A stretch of DNA of 64,000 nt, from positions 1 through 64,000 of the forward strand of contig JADCHE010000074.1 in NCBI GenBank assembly GCA_020248665.1. The letters run 5' to 3'. The stretch comes from Burkholderiales bacterium. GTDB lineage: Bacteria > Pseudomonadota > Gammaproteobacteria > Burkholderiales > Burkholderiaceae_E. The notes beneath the pieces were generated by a model, which had not been told where the DNA came from, did no database searches, and worked only from the letters and a program-made list of their open reading frames with translations. Below are positions 47,440 to 55,768 of this stretch, one piece after another. The translations under genes were made by a program, and so were the position numbers. Within the stretch, counting starts at the first letter, position 1; each line of letters opens with the position of its first letter.

Positions 47440-48756
47440 TCAGCGGGACATGGTCTGTGGCAGCCACAGCGCGATCTGCGGGAACGCCATGACGATCCCG
47501 AGCGCGACCGCCTGCAGGCCGAGATACGGCCAGATCGAGCGGAATATGTCGCCGATCGTGACGTCCGGCGGGGCGACGCCCTTCAGGTAGAAGGCTGCCG
47601 GGCCGAAGGGCGGGGAGATGTAGGAAATCTGCATGTTCATGCAGAACAGCACGCCGAGCCACACCGGGTCGAAGCCCATCTTGACCATCACCGGCACGAA
47701 GATCGGCGCGGTCAGCAGCAGGATGCCGATCCAGTCGATGAAGCAGCCGAGCACGATCCAGACGAGCTGCACGACGAGCAGCAGGCCCACCGGTCCGAGC
47801 GGGAAGGCGGTGAGCATCGACTGGACCATCTGCGTGCCGCCGGCCAGCGTGTACACCCCGATCAGCGCGGACGATCCGAAGAACAGCCAGTACAGCATCG
47901 CGGTGGTCTTGGTCGTCTCCTCGACGGCCCGCCGCACGTTGTCCCACGACATCCGTCCCTTCGCGATCATCGACAGCGCCGCCCCGAACACGCCCACGCC
48001 GCCCGCCTCGGTCGGCGTCGCCCATCCGAAGTACAGCGAGCCGAGCACCATCAGCACGACGAGGCCCGGCAGCACGAGGTGCTTGGCGAGGCCGAGCTTG
48101 CGCGACAGCGGCCAGGTTGCCTCCTGCGTCAGCGCACGCGGCGCGAGCGCCGGATTCAGCGTGGCCCGGACCATGATGTACGCGATGTACATCGACGCGA
48201 GCATCAGGCCCGGGACGATGCCTGCCATGTAGAGCTGGCCGATCGAAACGCCGGCGGTCAAGCCGTACATGATGAACACGACCGACGGCGGGATCAGCGT
48301 GGCCAGCCCGCCGCCCGCGCAGATCGAGCCGAGCGCGAGGTCCTTCGAGTACCCGCGCGACAGCATCGCCGGCAGCGCGACGATGCCGATCGTGACGATC
48401 TCGGCGCCGAGCACGCCGACCATCGCCGCCATCAGCGTGCTGGTCAGGATCACGGCCACGGCCAGCCCACCGGGCACGCGGCTCGCCCACGCGGCGACGA
48501 CCCGGAAGATGTCGTCGGCGATGCCTGCCCGCTCGAGCAGGCAGGCCATGAACACGAAGAGCGGCACCGACACCAGCACGCTGTTGCCGAGCAGCGTGAA
48601 CACCCGGCTCACGACCAGCGTCAGGCCGGGCGCCCCGTAGAGCACCAGCGCGAACAGCACGCCGACGGCGCCGGCCGCGAAGGCGAGCGGCATGCCGATC
48701 AGCAGCAGCCCGACGAACGAACCGGCCATCAGGACCGAGACCAGTTCGATGCTCAC
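47440..48756 (-). CDS. dctM: TRAP transporter large permease (DctM)
   Basis: The 438-residue protein has about twelve to thirteen membrane segments and is the main translocation subunit of a TRAP system. Characteristic stretches are GMPLAFAAGAVGVLFAL, VSVPLFVFMACLLERAGIADD, GGLATLIPPSVVFIMYG and ISYISPPFGPAAFYLKGVAP. The start is GTG at 48756, overlapping the dctQ stop as GTGA. It transports substrate with sodium or proton gradients together with DctQ and DctP. Confidence 0.93.
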   Translation of the reverse strand: MSIELVSVLMAGSFVGLLLIGMPLAFAAGAVGVLFALVLYGAPGLTLVVSRVFTLLGNSVLVSVPLFVFMACLLERAGIADDIFRVVAAWASRVPGGLAVAVILTSTLMAAMVGVLGAEIVTIGIVALPAMLSRGYSKDLALGSICAGGGLATLIPPSVVFIMYGLTAGVSIGQLYMAGIVPGLMLASMYIAYIMVRATLNPALAPRALTQEATWPLSRKLGLAKHLVLPGLVVLMVLGSLYFGWATPTEAGGVGVFGAALSMIAKGRMSWDNVRRAVEETTKTTAMLYWLFFGSSALIGVYTLAGGTQMVQSMLTAFPLGPVGLLLVVQLVWIVLGCFIDWIGILLLTAPIFVPVMVKMGFDPVWLGVLFCMNMQISYISPPFGPAAFYLKGVAPPDVTIGDIFRSIWPYLGLQAVALGIVMAFPQIALWLPQTMSR

Positions 48757-49298
48757 GGCGCGACCCTCGGGCGCACCCAGCCGAGCTCGCGCAAGGTGTC
48801 GGCCAGCATCTGGAGCGCGAGCAGCAGTCCGGCGGCCGGGATGCAGGCCTTGACCGGCCAGATCGGTGGATTCCAGGGCGTGCCGGTCGCCTCGCCCTGC
48901 AGGAACGACGCCCACGCCGCCGAACCGCCGACGACGACGAGGGTCAGCGCGTACGCGAGCATGAACGGCAGCCTCGCGAGCGGCAGCGCACGCCGCACCG
49001 CGGCCGGCATCGACTCGACGAAGCCGTCGAGCTTCACGTGGCGGCTGTGGCGCATCGCGTAGCCACCAGCCAGCAGATAGACCGCTGCGGAGCCGTAGAC
49101 CGTCGCCTCGTTGGCCCAGACCGTGGCCGAGGTGAACACGCTGCGGGCGACGATCTCGTAGACGATCGCGATCGTGACGCCGATGATGACGGGCCCGAGC
49201 CAGCGCCCGACCGCGTCGTCGATCGCGTCGATCGTGTCGCAGGCGCGCGCGAGCGGGCCGCCGCGCGCCATGGCGCGCGGCGTCGGCGCCTGCGTCAT
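48753..49298 (-). CDS. dctQ: TRAP transporter small permease (DctQ)
   Basis: The 181-residue protein has four membrane segments. The DctQ pattern is seen in LGPVIIGVTIAIVYEIVARSVF, WANEATVYGSAAVYLLAGGYAMRHSRHVKLDGF and the C-terminal AAGLLLALQMLADTLRELGW. The ATG overlaps the dctP stop (ATGA). The small subunit is required with DctM for transport. Confidence 0.92.
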   Translation of the reverse strand: MTQAPTPRAMARGGPLARACDTIDAIDDAVGRWLGPVIIGVTIAIVYEIVARSVFTSATVWANEATVYGSAAVYLLAGGYAMRHSRHVKLDGFVESMPAAVRRALPLARLPFMLAYALTLVVVGGSAAWASFLQGEATGTPWNPPIWPVKACIPAAGLLLALQMLADTLRELGWVRPRVAP

Positions 49299-50326
49299 GC
49301 GACCCGGCCCAGCGCCTTCAGCCAGGCGAGCTGCGAGTCGTAGGCCTTCTTCGCGAGCGGCGACTTCTTCGACCACTCGGCCCAGATGCCCGAGGCCTGC
49401 TGAGACAGAGCCTTCAGGTCCGCGTCACTCCAGCGCTGCATCGTGACGCCCTTCTGCCCGATCTCGCCGATCGCCCGGGCGTCGTCGACCGCGACGCGCT
49501 GGATCTGGTCCCACGTCCACTCGCGCACGCAGGCGGTGACGATCGCCTTGAGGTCGGCCGGCAGAGCGTTCCACTTCGCGGCGTTGACCGCGAACTCCTG
49601 GACCGGCATCGAGTGGCCGAGCCACACCGAGTGCTTCGCCACCTCGAAGAAGCCCATGCGCTGGTTCATCGACTCGGTCGCCCAGTCCGCCGCGTCGACC
49701 ACGCCCTTGTCGAGCGCCGAGTACACTTCGCCGCCGGGCACGACGACGACCGAGGCACCGAGCTTGGTCATTACCTCGGCAAACATGCCCTGGGGCGTGC
49801 GCACCTTCATGCCCTTGAAGTCGGCCGGCCCCTTGATCGGCTTCTTCGACACCAAGGATTCGACCCCCCACCAGCTGACGCCGACCGGGTACACGTTGAA
49901 GCGGGCGTAGGCCTCCCGCAGCATCTCGAGGCCGCCGCGGTGGTAGTACCAGGCCTCGGCCTGCCACGGGTGCGAGTACGCGAAGTTGAGGTCGCCGATC
50001 AGCGAGAACCCGGGGTCCTTGCCCGTCCAGTAGACCGGCGCGCTCGACTGCGCGTCGAGCACGCCGGCCGACACGGCGTCGAGGGTCTCGAACACGCCGG
50101 TGACCGAGCCCGCCGCGAACGGCTGCACCTCGATGCGGCCGTTGGTCGCCTCGCCGACGCGTTTGCAGAACGACTCGAACGCCTTGTAGGTGAGCTCCGC
50201 GCTGCTCCACATCGACTGGCAGCGCCACTTGATCGGCGCCTGGGCGCGCAAGACTGCGGGCGCCGACAGGGTCGCGGCGGCGGCACTCGCGGCGACGAAA
50301 CGCCGCCTGGTCGATCGCAGGGTCAT
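49295..50326 (-). CDS. dctP: TRAP transporter periplasmic substrate-binding protein (DctP)
   Basis: The 343-residue exported protein has a Tat-like leader (STRRRFVAASAAAATLSA). The DctP fold is seen in QPFAAGSVTGVFETLDAVSAG, KPIKGPADFKGMKVRTPQG, VVPGGEVYSALDKGVVDAADW (the conserved helix before the ligand Arg region) and HSMPVQEFAVN. It most resembles the group that binds keto acids or aromatic/mannitol-type anions, but the ligand is unproven. A very strong AGGAGGAGA ribosome binding site precedes the ATG. A perfect palindrome lies 40 bases upstream. Confidence 0.92.
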   Translation of the reverse strand: MTLRSTRRRFVAASAAAATLSAPAVLRAQAPIKWRCQSMWSSAELTYKAFESFCKRVGEATNGRIEVQPFAAGSVTGVFETLDAVSAGVLDAQSSAPVYWTGKDPGFSLIGDLNFAYSHPWQAEAWYYHRGGLEMLREAYARFNVYPVGVSWWGVESLVSKKPIKGPADFKGMKVRTPQGMFAEVMTKLGASVVVVPGGEVYSALDKGVVDAADWATESMNQRMGFFEVAKHSVWLGHSMPVQEFAVNAAKWNALPADLKAIVTACVREWTWDQIQRVAVDDARAIGEIGQKGVTMQRWSDADLKALSQQASGIWAEWSKKSPLAKKAYDSQLAWLKALGRVA

Positions 50327-50365
50327 CGGTCTCCTCCTGTGCACCGCCGGGGTGGCGATGTTTTT

Positions 50366-50377
50366 GTGATATATCAC
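50366..50377 (-). promoter_or_regulatory. Perfect 12-base palindrome GTGATATATCAC, probable GntR operator
   Basis: GTGATATATCAC is a perfect palindrome and a conspicuous AT-rich island in the 113-base gap between gntR and dctP. It lies 40 bases before the dctP ATG. Its position next to a GntR-family gene and in front of the TRAP operon makes autogenous or substrate-controlled repression likely. The hexamer TATATC within it could serve as a -10. Confidence 0.55.
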
Positions 50378-50439
50378 CGGCAATCTTGCGCCCGCCGACT
50401 GACGCCGGTCAAGCCCCCGACGGGCCCGCTCGGGTCGGT

Positions 50440-51135
50440 TCAGCGTCCTTCGGCCAGCGTGGCCCGGGTGAACGCCTCGACGTAGTCGAGCACCTCGTCC
50501 GACGCCCGCACCGCGCCCGCCTCGTCCCCGTCGGCGATCGCCCGCATCACGCGAGCGTGATGCTCGCAGGCGCGCTGCAGGTCGCGCGCCTTGCGGTGGT
50601 GATACACGTAGAAGCGCCGCGACATCGCATGAAGCGGCTCGAGCGCCGCGGCTGCGAAGCGGTTTCGGGCGGCGGCCATCGCGAGGCGCGAAGCGTCGGG
50701 GTGCAGGCGCACGAACTCGATCACCTCGCCCGACCGGCCGATCGCGCGCAGCGATCTCGCGAACGCTCCGAACCGCGCGGACTCCGCATCGGTGCGCAGC
50801 CGCGCGGCGCGCCCCGCGACGATCCGCTCGAGCGCGCGTCGCGTCTCCAGCATCCTCAGCTGCTCGTCGGCGTTGATGTCGGTGATCCGCACGCCGTGCC
50901 GCTCCACGATGCGCACCAGGTGCTCCTGCTCGAGGCGCTTGAGTGCCTCGCGCACCGGCGTGCGACCGAAACCGATGCGCTCGGCGAGCTCCGGGGCCGT
51001 GCACAGGCTGCCGGGCTCGAGCTGCAGCGTGACGATCATCTCGGCCAGGCGAATGCGTGCCCGCTCGGCCAGTCCCGGGCGATCGGCGCCCGCCGGGAGG
51101 CCGCGCGGCTCGCGGACCGGAGCCGCCGCGGCCAT
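50440..51135 (-). CDS. GntR-family transcriptional regulator (FadR/FCD type)
   Basis: In this 231-residue protein the N-terminal winged helix is RIRLAEMIVTLQLEPGSLC followed by ELAERIGFGRTPVREALKRLEQEHLV. The C-terminal all-helical FCD domain has LRMLETRRALERIVAGRAA, LHPDASRLAMAAARNR, and the metal/ligand His residues in EHHARVMRAIADGDEAGA. It is typical of regulators that sense organic acids. The ATG shares one base with the polA stop (TGATG), so it may be read through from polA. It sits immediately upstream of the TRAP-phyH operon on the same strand. Confidence 0.9.
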   Translation of the reverse strand: MAAAAPVREPRGLPAGADRPGLAERARIRLAEMIVTLQLEPGSLCTAPELAERIGFGRTPVREALKRLEQEHLVRIVERHGVRITDINADEQLRMLETRRALERIVAGRAARLRTDAESARFGAFARSLRAIGRSGEVIEFVRLHPDASRLAMAAARNRFAAAALEPLHAMSRRFYVYHHRKARDLQRACEHHARVMRAIADGDEAGAVRASDEVLDYVEAFTRATLAEGR

Positions 51136-53930
51136 CAGTGCGCCCGCTCCCAGTTCGGCCCCGCGCCGACCTCCGCGAGCAGCGGCACGTCGAGCGCGAC
51201 GACGCCCGCCATCAGCCGGGGCAGCTCGATGCGGATCGTCTCGAGCTCGCCCTCGGGCACCTCGAGCACCAGCTCGTCGTGGACCTGCAGCACCAGCCTC
51301 GAGGCGAACTTGCCGGCATCCAGCCAGTCCTGCACCGCGATCATCGCGAGCTTGACGATGTCGGCCGCCGTGCCCTGCAGCGGCGCGTTGATCGCCTGCC
51401 GTTCGGCGCCGCCGCGGCGCGGCCCGTTCGGCGAGTTGATCTCGGGCAGCCACAGCCGCCGGCCGAGCACCGTCTCGACCCAGCCCTGCGCCTTCGCCTG
51501 CGTGCGCGTGCCGTCCATGTAGCGCTTGACCCCCGGATAGCGCGCGAAGTAGCGCTCGATCCAGTTCTTCGCGGCCTCGCGCTCGATGCCGAGCTGCGCG
51601 GCGAGGCCGAACGCGCTCATGCCGTAGATCAGCCCGAAGTTGATCGTCTTCGCGTAGCGGCGCTGCTCGGAGGAGACCTCGGCGGGCGGCACGCCGAACA
51701 CCTCGGAGGCGGTCGCGCGGTGGACGTCCATCCCCTCGTGGAACGCCCGCAGCAGGTTCCCGTCCTGCGACAGGTGGGCCATGATCCGCAGCTCGATCTG
51801 CGAGTAGTCGGCCGACACGATCAGGTGGCCTGGCGGCGCGACGAAGGCCTCACGGATGCGCCGGCCCTCGGCGGTGCGGATCGGGATGTTCTGCAGGTTC
51901 GGCTCGTTCGACGACAGGCGGCCGGTGACCGCGGTCGCCTGCGAGAAGCTGGTGTGCACGCGGCCGGTCCGCGGGTTCACCATCTTCGGCAGCTTGTCGG
52001 TGTAGGTCGACTTGAGCTTCGAGCAGCCGCGGTACTCGAGCAGGATCTTCGGCAGCGGGTAGTCCTCGGCGAGCTTCGCGAGCACGTCCTCGTCGGTGGA
52101 CGGCGCGCCGCTCATGGTCTTCTTCAACACCGGCAGCTTCAGCGTGCCGAACAGGATCTCGCCGAGCTGCTTCGGCGAGCCGAGGTTGAACGGCTGGCCG
52201 GCCGCCTCGTGCGCGGCCCGCTCGAGCTCCATCATCTTCGCACCGAGCGCCTCGGACTGCCGCTCGAGCAGCGGCGCGTCGATCAGCACGCCGTGGCGCT
52301 CCATGCGCTGCAGCACGATCGAGGTCGGCATCTCGATGCGTCGGTAGACGTCGTGCAGCTTCGCATCGGCCGCGACCCGCGGGAACAGCACCGTGTGCAG
52401 GTGCATCGTCACCTCGGCATCCTCGGCCGCGTACTCGGTCGCGCGCTCGATGGGCACCTCCTCGAAGCCGATCTGCTTCGCGCCCTTGCCGGCCACCTCC
52501 TCGTAGGTGATCGTCCGCCGGCCCAGGTGGCGCTCGGCGAGCGCGTCCATGCCGTGCGTGCGATGCGCCTCGAGCACGTACGACTGCAGCAGCGTGTCGT
52601 GCTCGATGCCGCGCAGCGCGATGCCGTGGTTGGCGAGCACGTGCGCGTCGTACTTCAGGTTCTGGCCGACCTTCCTGCGCTCGGGGCTCTCGAGCCAGCC
52701 GCGCAGCCGGGCCAGCACGCGATCGCGGTCGAGCTGGTCGGGCGCGCCGGCGTAGCGATGGGCGAGCGGCACGTAGCACGCCCGGTAGGGCTGGACCGCG
52801 AGCGACAGGCCGACGATCTCGGCGGCGAGCGGATCGAGCGACGTGGTCTCGGTGTCGAACGCGACCAGCGACGCCGCCTCGATCTCGGCGATCCAGCGCT
52901 CGAGCGTCGCCTCGTCGCTCACGCATTCGTACTCGACCGGATGCGCGGGCGCGGGGGGGGCCGACGCGGGGGCCGCGGGCGCCGCCGGATCCGCGCCCGC
53001 CCCGGCCACCGGCGCCGGGGCCTGCGGACCGGCGTCGCCTCGCCCCCGCAGGTCGTCGACCAGCGACTTCATCTCCCAGCGCTCGAACAGCGCGCGCAGC
53101 GCCTCGCCGTCCTCGTCGCGCATCTCGAGGCTCGACTCGATCGACCCGACGTGCGGCGCGAGCTCGCAGTCGGTCTTGATCGTCACCAGCGCGCGCGCGG
53201 TCGGCAGCCAGCCGAGCGCACCGCGCAGGTTCTCGCCGACCACGCCGCCGATCCGGTCGGCCGCGGCGATCACGCCGTCGAGCGTGCCGTGCTCCTCGAG
53301 CCACTTGACCGCGGTCTTCGGGCCGACCTTGGGCACGCCCGGCACGTTGTCGACCGCGTCGCCGACCAGCGTCAGCCAGTCGACGATCCGCTCGGGCGGC
53401 ACGCCGAACTTGGCGATCACGCCCTCGCGGTCCATCGGCTCGGGCGCCTCGCCCTTGCGCGTCATCGTGTCGACCAGCGTCACGTGGCCGTTGACCAGCT
53501 GCGCGAGGTCCTTGTCGCCGGTCGCGACCAGCGTGCGGATGCCGCGCCGCCACGCCTGCTCGGTCAGCGTGCCGATCACGTCGTCGGCCTCGACGCCCTC
53601 GACGTGCAGCAGCGGCCAGCCCATCGCGCGGACCATCTCGTGGATCGGCGCGATCTGGGTGCGCAGGTCGGCGGGCGTCTCGGCCCGGTTGGCCTTGTAG
53701 GCGTCGTACAGGTCGTCGCGGAAGGTGCGCCCCGGTGCGTCGAACACCACGGCGCCGTACCGTACGTCGCCCGCCAGTTTGCGGTTGGCACGCAGGTTCC
53801 GTAGCATCGAGACGACCCCCCTGATCGCGCCGGTGGGCTCCCCGGCGCGCGTGCGCAGGTCGGGCAGCGCGTGGAACGCGCGGTACAGGTAGCTCGACCC
53901 GTCCACCAGAAGAAGCGTTGGCTCAGACAT
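51135..53930 (-). CDS. polA: DNA polymerase I
   Basis: The 931-residue enzyme handles Okazaki fragment processing and repair. It has the 5'-3' exonuclease domain (about 1-290: LLLVDGSSYLYRAFHA, GVEADDVIGTL, GDAVDNVPGVPKVGPKTA). A Pro/Ala-rich linker follows, which contains a run of eight C residues in the coding strand. The 3'-5' exonuclease is intact (FDTETTSLDP, NLKYDAHVL, YAAEDAEV). The polymerase domain has VSADYSQIELRIMAHLS, RRYAKTINFGLIYGMSAFG and VHDELVLEV. Its ATG overlaps that of the divergent LOG-family gene in a shared CATG. Confidence 0.97.
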   Translation of the reverse strand: MSEPTLLLVDGSSYLYRAFHALPDLRTRAGEPTGAIRGVVSMLRNLRANRKLAGDVRYGAVVFDAPGRTFRDDLYDAYKANRAETPADLRTQIAPIHEMVRAMGWPLLHVEGVEADDVIGTLTEQAWRRGIRTLVATGDKDLAQLVNGHVTLVDTMTRKGEAPEPMDREGVIAKFGVPPERIVDWLTLVGDAVDNVPGVPKVGPKTAVKWLEEHGTLDGVIAAADRIGGVVGENLRGALGWLPTARALVTIKTDCELAPHVGSIESSLEMRDEDGEALRALFERWEMKSLVDDLRGRGDAGPQAPAPVAGAGADPAAPAAPASAPPAPAHPVEYECVSDEATLERWIAEIEAASLVAFDTETTSLDPLAAEIVGLSLAVQPYRACYVPLAHRYAGAPDQLDRDRVLARLRGWLESPERRKVGQNLKYDAHVLANHGIALRGIEHDTLLQSYVLEAHRTHGMDALAERHLGRRTITYEEVAGKGAKQIGFEEVPIERATEYAAEDAEVTMHLHTVLFPRVAADAKLHDVYRRIEMPTSIVLQRMERHGVLIDAPLLERQSEALGAKMMELERAAHEAAGQPFNLGSPKQLGEILFGTLKLPVLKKTMSGAPSTDEDVLAKLAEDYPLPKILLEYRGCSKLKSTYTDKLPKMVNPRTGRVHTSFSQATAVTGRLSSNEPNLQNIPIRTAEGRRIREAFVAPPGHLIVSADYSQIELRIMAHLSQDGNLLRAFHEGMDVHRATASEVFGVPPAEVSSEQRRYAKTINFGLIYGMSAFGLAAQLGIEREAAKNWIERYFARYPGVKRYMDGTRTQAKAQGWVETVLGRRLWLPEINSPNGPRRGGAERQAINAPLQGTAADIVKLAMIAVQDWLDAGKFASRLVLQVHDELVLEVPEGELETIRIELPRLMAGVVALDVPLLAEVGAGPNWERAH

Positions 53931-54663
53931 GACGATCCGAAAGAAGGTGCCCCAGCTGCGGGCGATCGCGCAGCCCGAGCGCTCCACCGCGATCAAGGCG
54001 CGCGAGTCGTGGCACGTGCTGGGGATTATCTCCGAGTTCGTCGAGGCGACCGAGAAGCTCGCCGAGGTCCGGCCGGCGGTGTCGATCTTCGGGAGCGCAC
54101 GGATCAAGGAAGGCCAGTTCTGGTACGGGCGGACGGTCGAGGTCGCGCGCCTGCTGTCGGACGCCGGCTTCGCGGTGATCTCGGGCGGCGGCCCGGGGAT
54201 CATGGAGGCGGCCAACAGGGGCGCCTTCGAGGGCAAGTCGGCCTCGGTGGGCCTGAACATCCAGCTGCCCTTCGAGTCGAGCGGCAACCCCTACCAGGAC
54301 ATCTCGCTCACCTTCCGGCACTTCTTCGCGCGCAAGGTCGCCTTCGCCAAGTACGCGAGCGCGTTCATCGCGACGCCGGGCGGCTTCGGCACGCTCGACG
54401 AGCTGATGGAGGTGCTGACCCTGATCCAGACGAAGACGGGCCGCCGCATCCCGGTGATCCTGATGGGCACCGAATTCTGGAAGGGCCTGATCGACTGGAT
54501 GCGGCACACGCTCGTCGGCGAGGGGATGATCTCGCCCGACGACATGAACCTGATCCGCGTGATCGACGAGCCGAATGAGGTCGTCGACGCGATCTTCGAC
54601 TTCTACCAGGCCCGCGGGTTCTACGCGACGACGCAGGAACGCGAGACCAACCTGTACCTGTGA
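53929..54663 (+). CDS. LOG-family protein (cytokinin riboside 5'-monophosphate phosphoribohydrolase-like)
   Basis: The 244-residue protein has the lysine-decarboxylase-like LOG fold with the two signature motifs SGGGPGIMEAANRGA and PGGFGTLDELMEVLT. These contain the catalytic Arg/Glu environment for cleaving the N-glycosidic bond of purine nucleoside monophosphates. VSIFGSARIKEG near the start binds phosphate. In many Burkholderiales it lies next to polA and thrB. Its start codon overlaps that of polA. Confidence 0.93.
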   Translation: MTIRKKVPQLRAIAQPERSTAIKARESWHVLGIISEFVEATEKLAEVRPAVSIFGSARIKEGQFWYGRTVEVARLLSDAGFAVISGGGPGIMEAANRGAFEGKSASVGLNIQLPFESSGNPYQDISLTFRHFFARKVAFAKYASAFIATPGGFGTLDELMEVLTLIQTKTGRRIPVILMGTEFWKGLIDWMRHTLVGEGMISPDDMNLIRVIDEPNEVVDAIFDFYQARGFYATTQERETNLYL

Positions 54664-54667
54664 GCCG

Positions 54668-54720
54668 CCCGGGCGCGCCGCCCCGCGCGTGTCCGGGGGC
54701 GCTTGGCGGGGCGCGCCGGG
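54668..54720 (+). terminator. Bulged GC-rich stem-loop after the LOG gene
   Basis: CCCGG (54668-54672) and CGCGCC (54674-54679) pair with GGCGCG (54710-54715) and CCGGG (54716-54720), leaving single bulged G residues and a large loop. The element begins 5 bases after the stop. There is no T-tract, so terminator activity is uncertain. Confidence 0.3.
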
Positions 54721-54726
54721 TGCCGC

Positions 54727-54735
54727 TGCTAGAAT
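54727..54735 (+). promoter_or_regulatory. Extended -10 promoter element for thrB
   Basis: TGC-TAGAAT combines the TGn extension with a five-of-six -10 hexamer, about 53 bases before the thrB ATG. A weak TTGGCG at 54703 is spaced too far (21 bases) to be a normal -35. This is the best-looking promoter element in the window. Confidence 0.5.
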
Positions 54736-54787
54736 CCCGCCTCCGGCCTTGTCCACCTCCTCGCCGACGTAGCGCTCCCGCCCGCCC

Positions 54788-55768
54788 ATGGCCGTCTTCA
54801 CCCCCGTCACGCGCGACCAGCTCGAAGGCTGGCTGGCCCGCTATCCGGTCGGGGCGCTGCGCGACTTCCGCGGCATCGCCGAGGGCATCGAGAACAGCAA
54901 CTTCTTCGTCGATACCGAGGGCGGACGCTGGGTGCTCACGCTGTTCGAGCGGCTCGCCCCCGACCGGCTGCCGTTCCACCTCGACCTGATGCGCCACTTC
55001 GCCGCGCGAGGCGTGCCCTGCCCGGACCCGGTCGCCGACCGCGGCGGCGCGCTGTGGTCGCCGCTCGCCGGCCGGCCAGCGGCGCTGGTGACCCGGCTGC
55101 CCGGGCGCGGCGTGGAGCGTCCGGCGCTCGCGCACGCGGCGCCGGTCGGCGACCTGCTCGCGCGGATGCACCGGGCCGCGACCGACTTCCCGGGCCGCCA
55201 GCCGAATCCGCGCGGCCTCGACTGGTGGCTCGACGCGGCCGCGCGGCTCGCGTCGCTGCTGCCCGCGGCGCAGGCGCGCCTGCTCGCCGACGAGCTGGGC
55301 GCGCAGCGCGCCTGGGCCGCGAGCGACGCCGCCCGCGCGCTACCCTCGGGCGCGGTCCATGCCGACCTGTTCCGCGACAACGTGCTGTTCGACGGCGCGT
55401 CGATCGGCGGGGTCATCGACTTCTACTTCGCCGGCGTCGACACCTTCGTGTTCGACCTCGCGGTCACCTGCAACGACTGGTGCATCGACGACGCGACCGG
55501 CGCACTCGACGACGCGCGCGTCGGCGCGCTGGTGCGCGCATACCGGGCGCGCCGTCCACTCGCCGACGCCGAGTGCGCGGCCTGGCCGCTGGCGATGCGC
55601 GCGGCGGCGCTGCGCTTCTGGCTGTCTCGGCTCGACGACTGGCATCGGCCGCGCCCCGCCGAGCAGCTGACGCCGAAGGACCCGGCCGCGTTCGAGCGCA
55701 TCCTGTCGGCGCGCCGCGCCGGCGTGCCGCCGTTGCCCCGCGCCGAAGGAGCCGCCGCATGCAGGTGA
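54788..55768 (+). CDS. thrB: Homoserine kinase (ThrB, APH-fold type)
   Basis: The 326-residue enzyme phosphorylates homoserine on the way to threonine. It belongs to the choline-kinase/aminoglycoside-phosphotransferase fold version found in beta- and gammaproteobacteria. It begins MAVFTPVTRDQLEGWLARY and has GIENSNFFV and WVLTLFER. The catalytic loop is GAVHADLFRDNVLFD and the metal-binding motif GGVIDFYFAG; CNDWCID follows. The ATG fits the conserved N-terminus. The stop overlaps the next gene by 10 bases. Confidence 0.94.
   Translation: MAVFTPVTRDQLEGWLARYPVGALRDFRGIAEGIENSNFFVDTEGGRWVLTLFERLAPDRLPFHLDLMRHFAARGVPCPDPVADRGGALWSPLAGRPAALVTRLPGRGVERPALAHAAPVGDLLARMHRAATDFPGRQPNPRGLDWWLDAAARLASLLPAAQARLLADELGAQRAWAASDAARALPSGAVHADLFRDNVLFDGASIGGVIDFYFAGVDTFVFDLAVTCNDWCIDDATGALDDARVGALVRAYRARRPLADAECAAWPLAMRAAALRFWLSRLDDWHRPRPAEQLTPKDPAAFERILSARRAGVPPLPRAEGAAACR

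Noticed and set aside
47413-49062. A 549-codon plus-strand frame opposite dctM and dctQ
   Set aside because: His/Arg/Asp-rich shadow; the minus strand encodes recognisable TRAP permease helices.
52096-52347. Small plus-strand frame inside polA as a possible nested gene
   Set aside because: No ribosome binding site, no motif, and wholly explained by polA coding on the other strand.
51057-53804. A 915-codon open frame on the plus strand across polA
   Set aside because: Antisense shadow of polA; low-complexity composition and no recognisable motif, while polA motifs are intact on the other strand.
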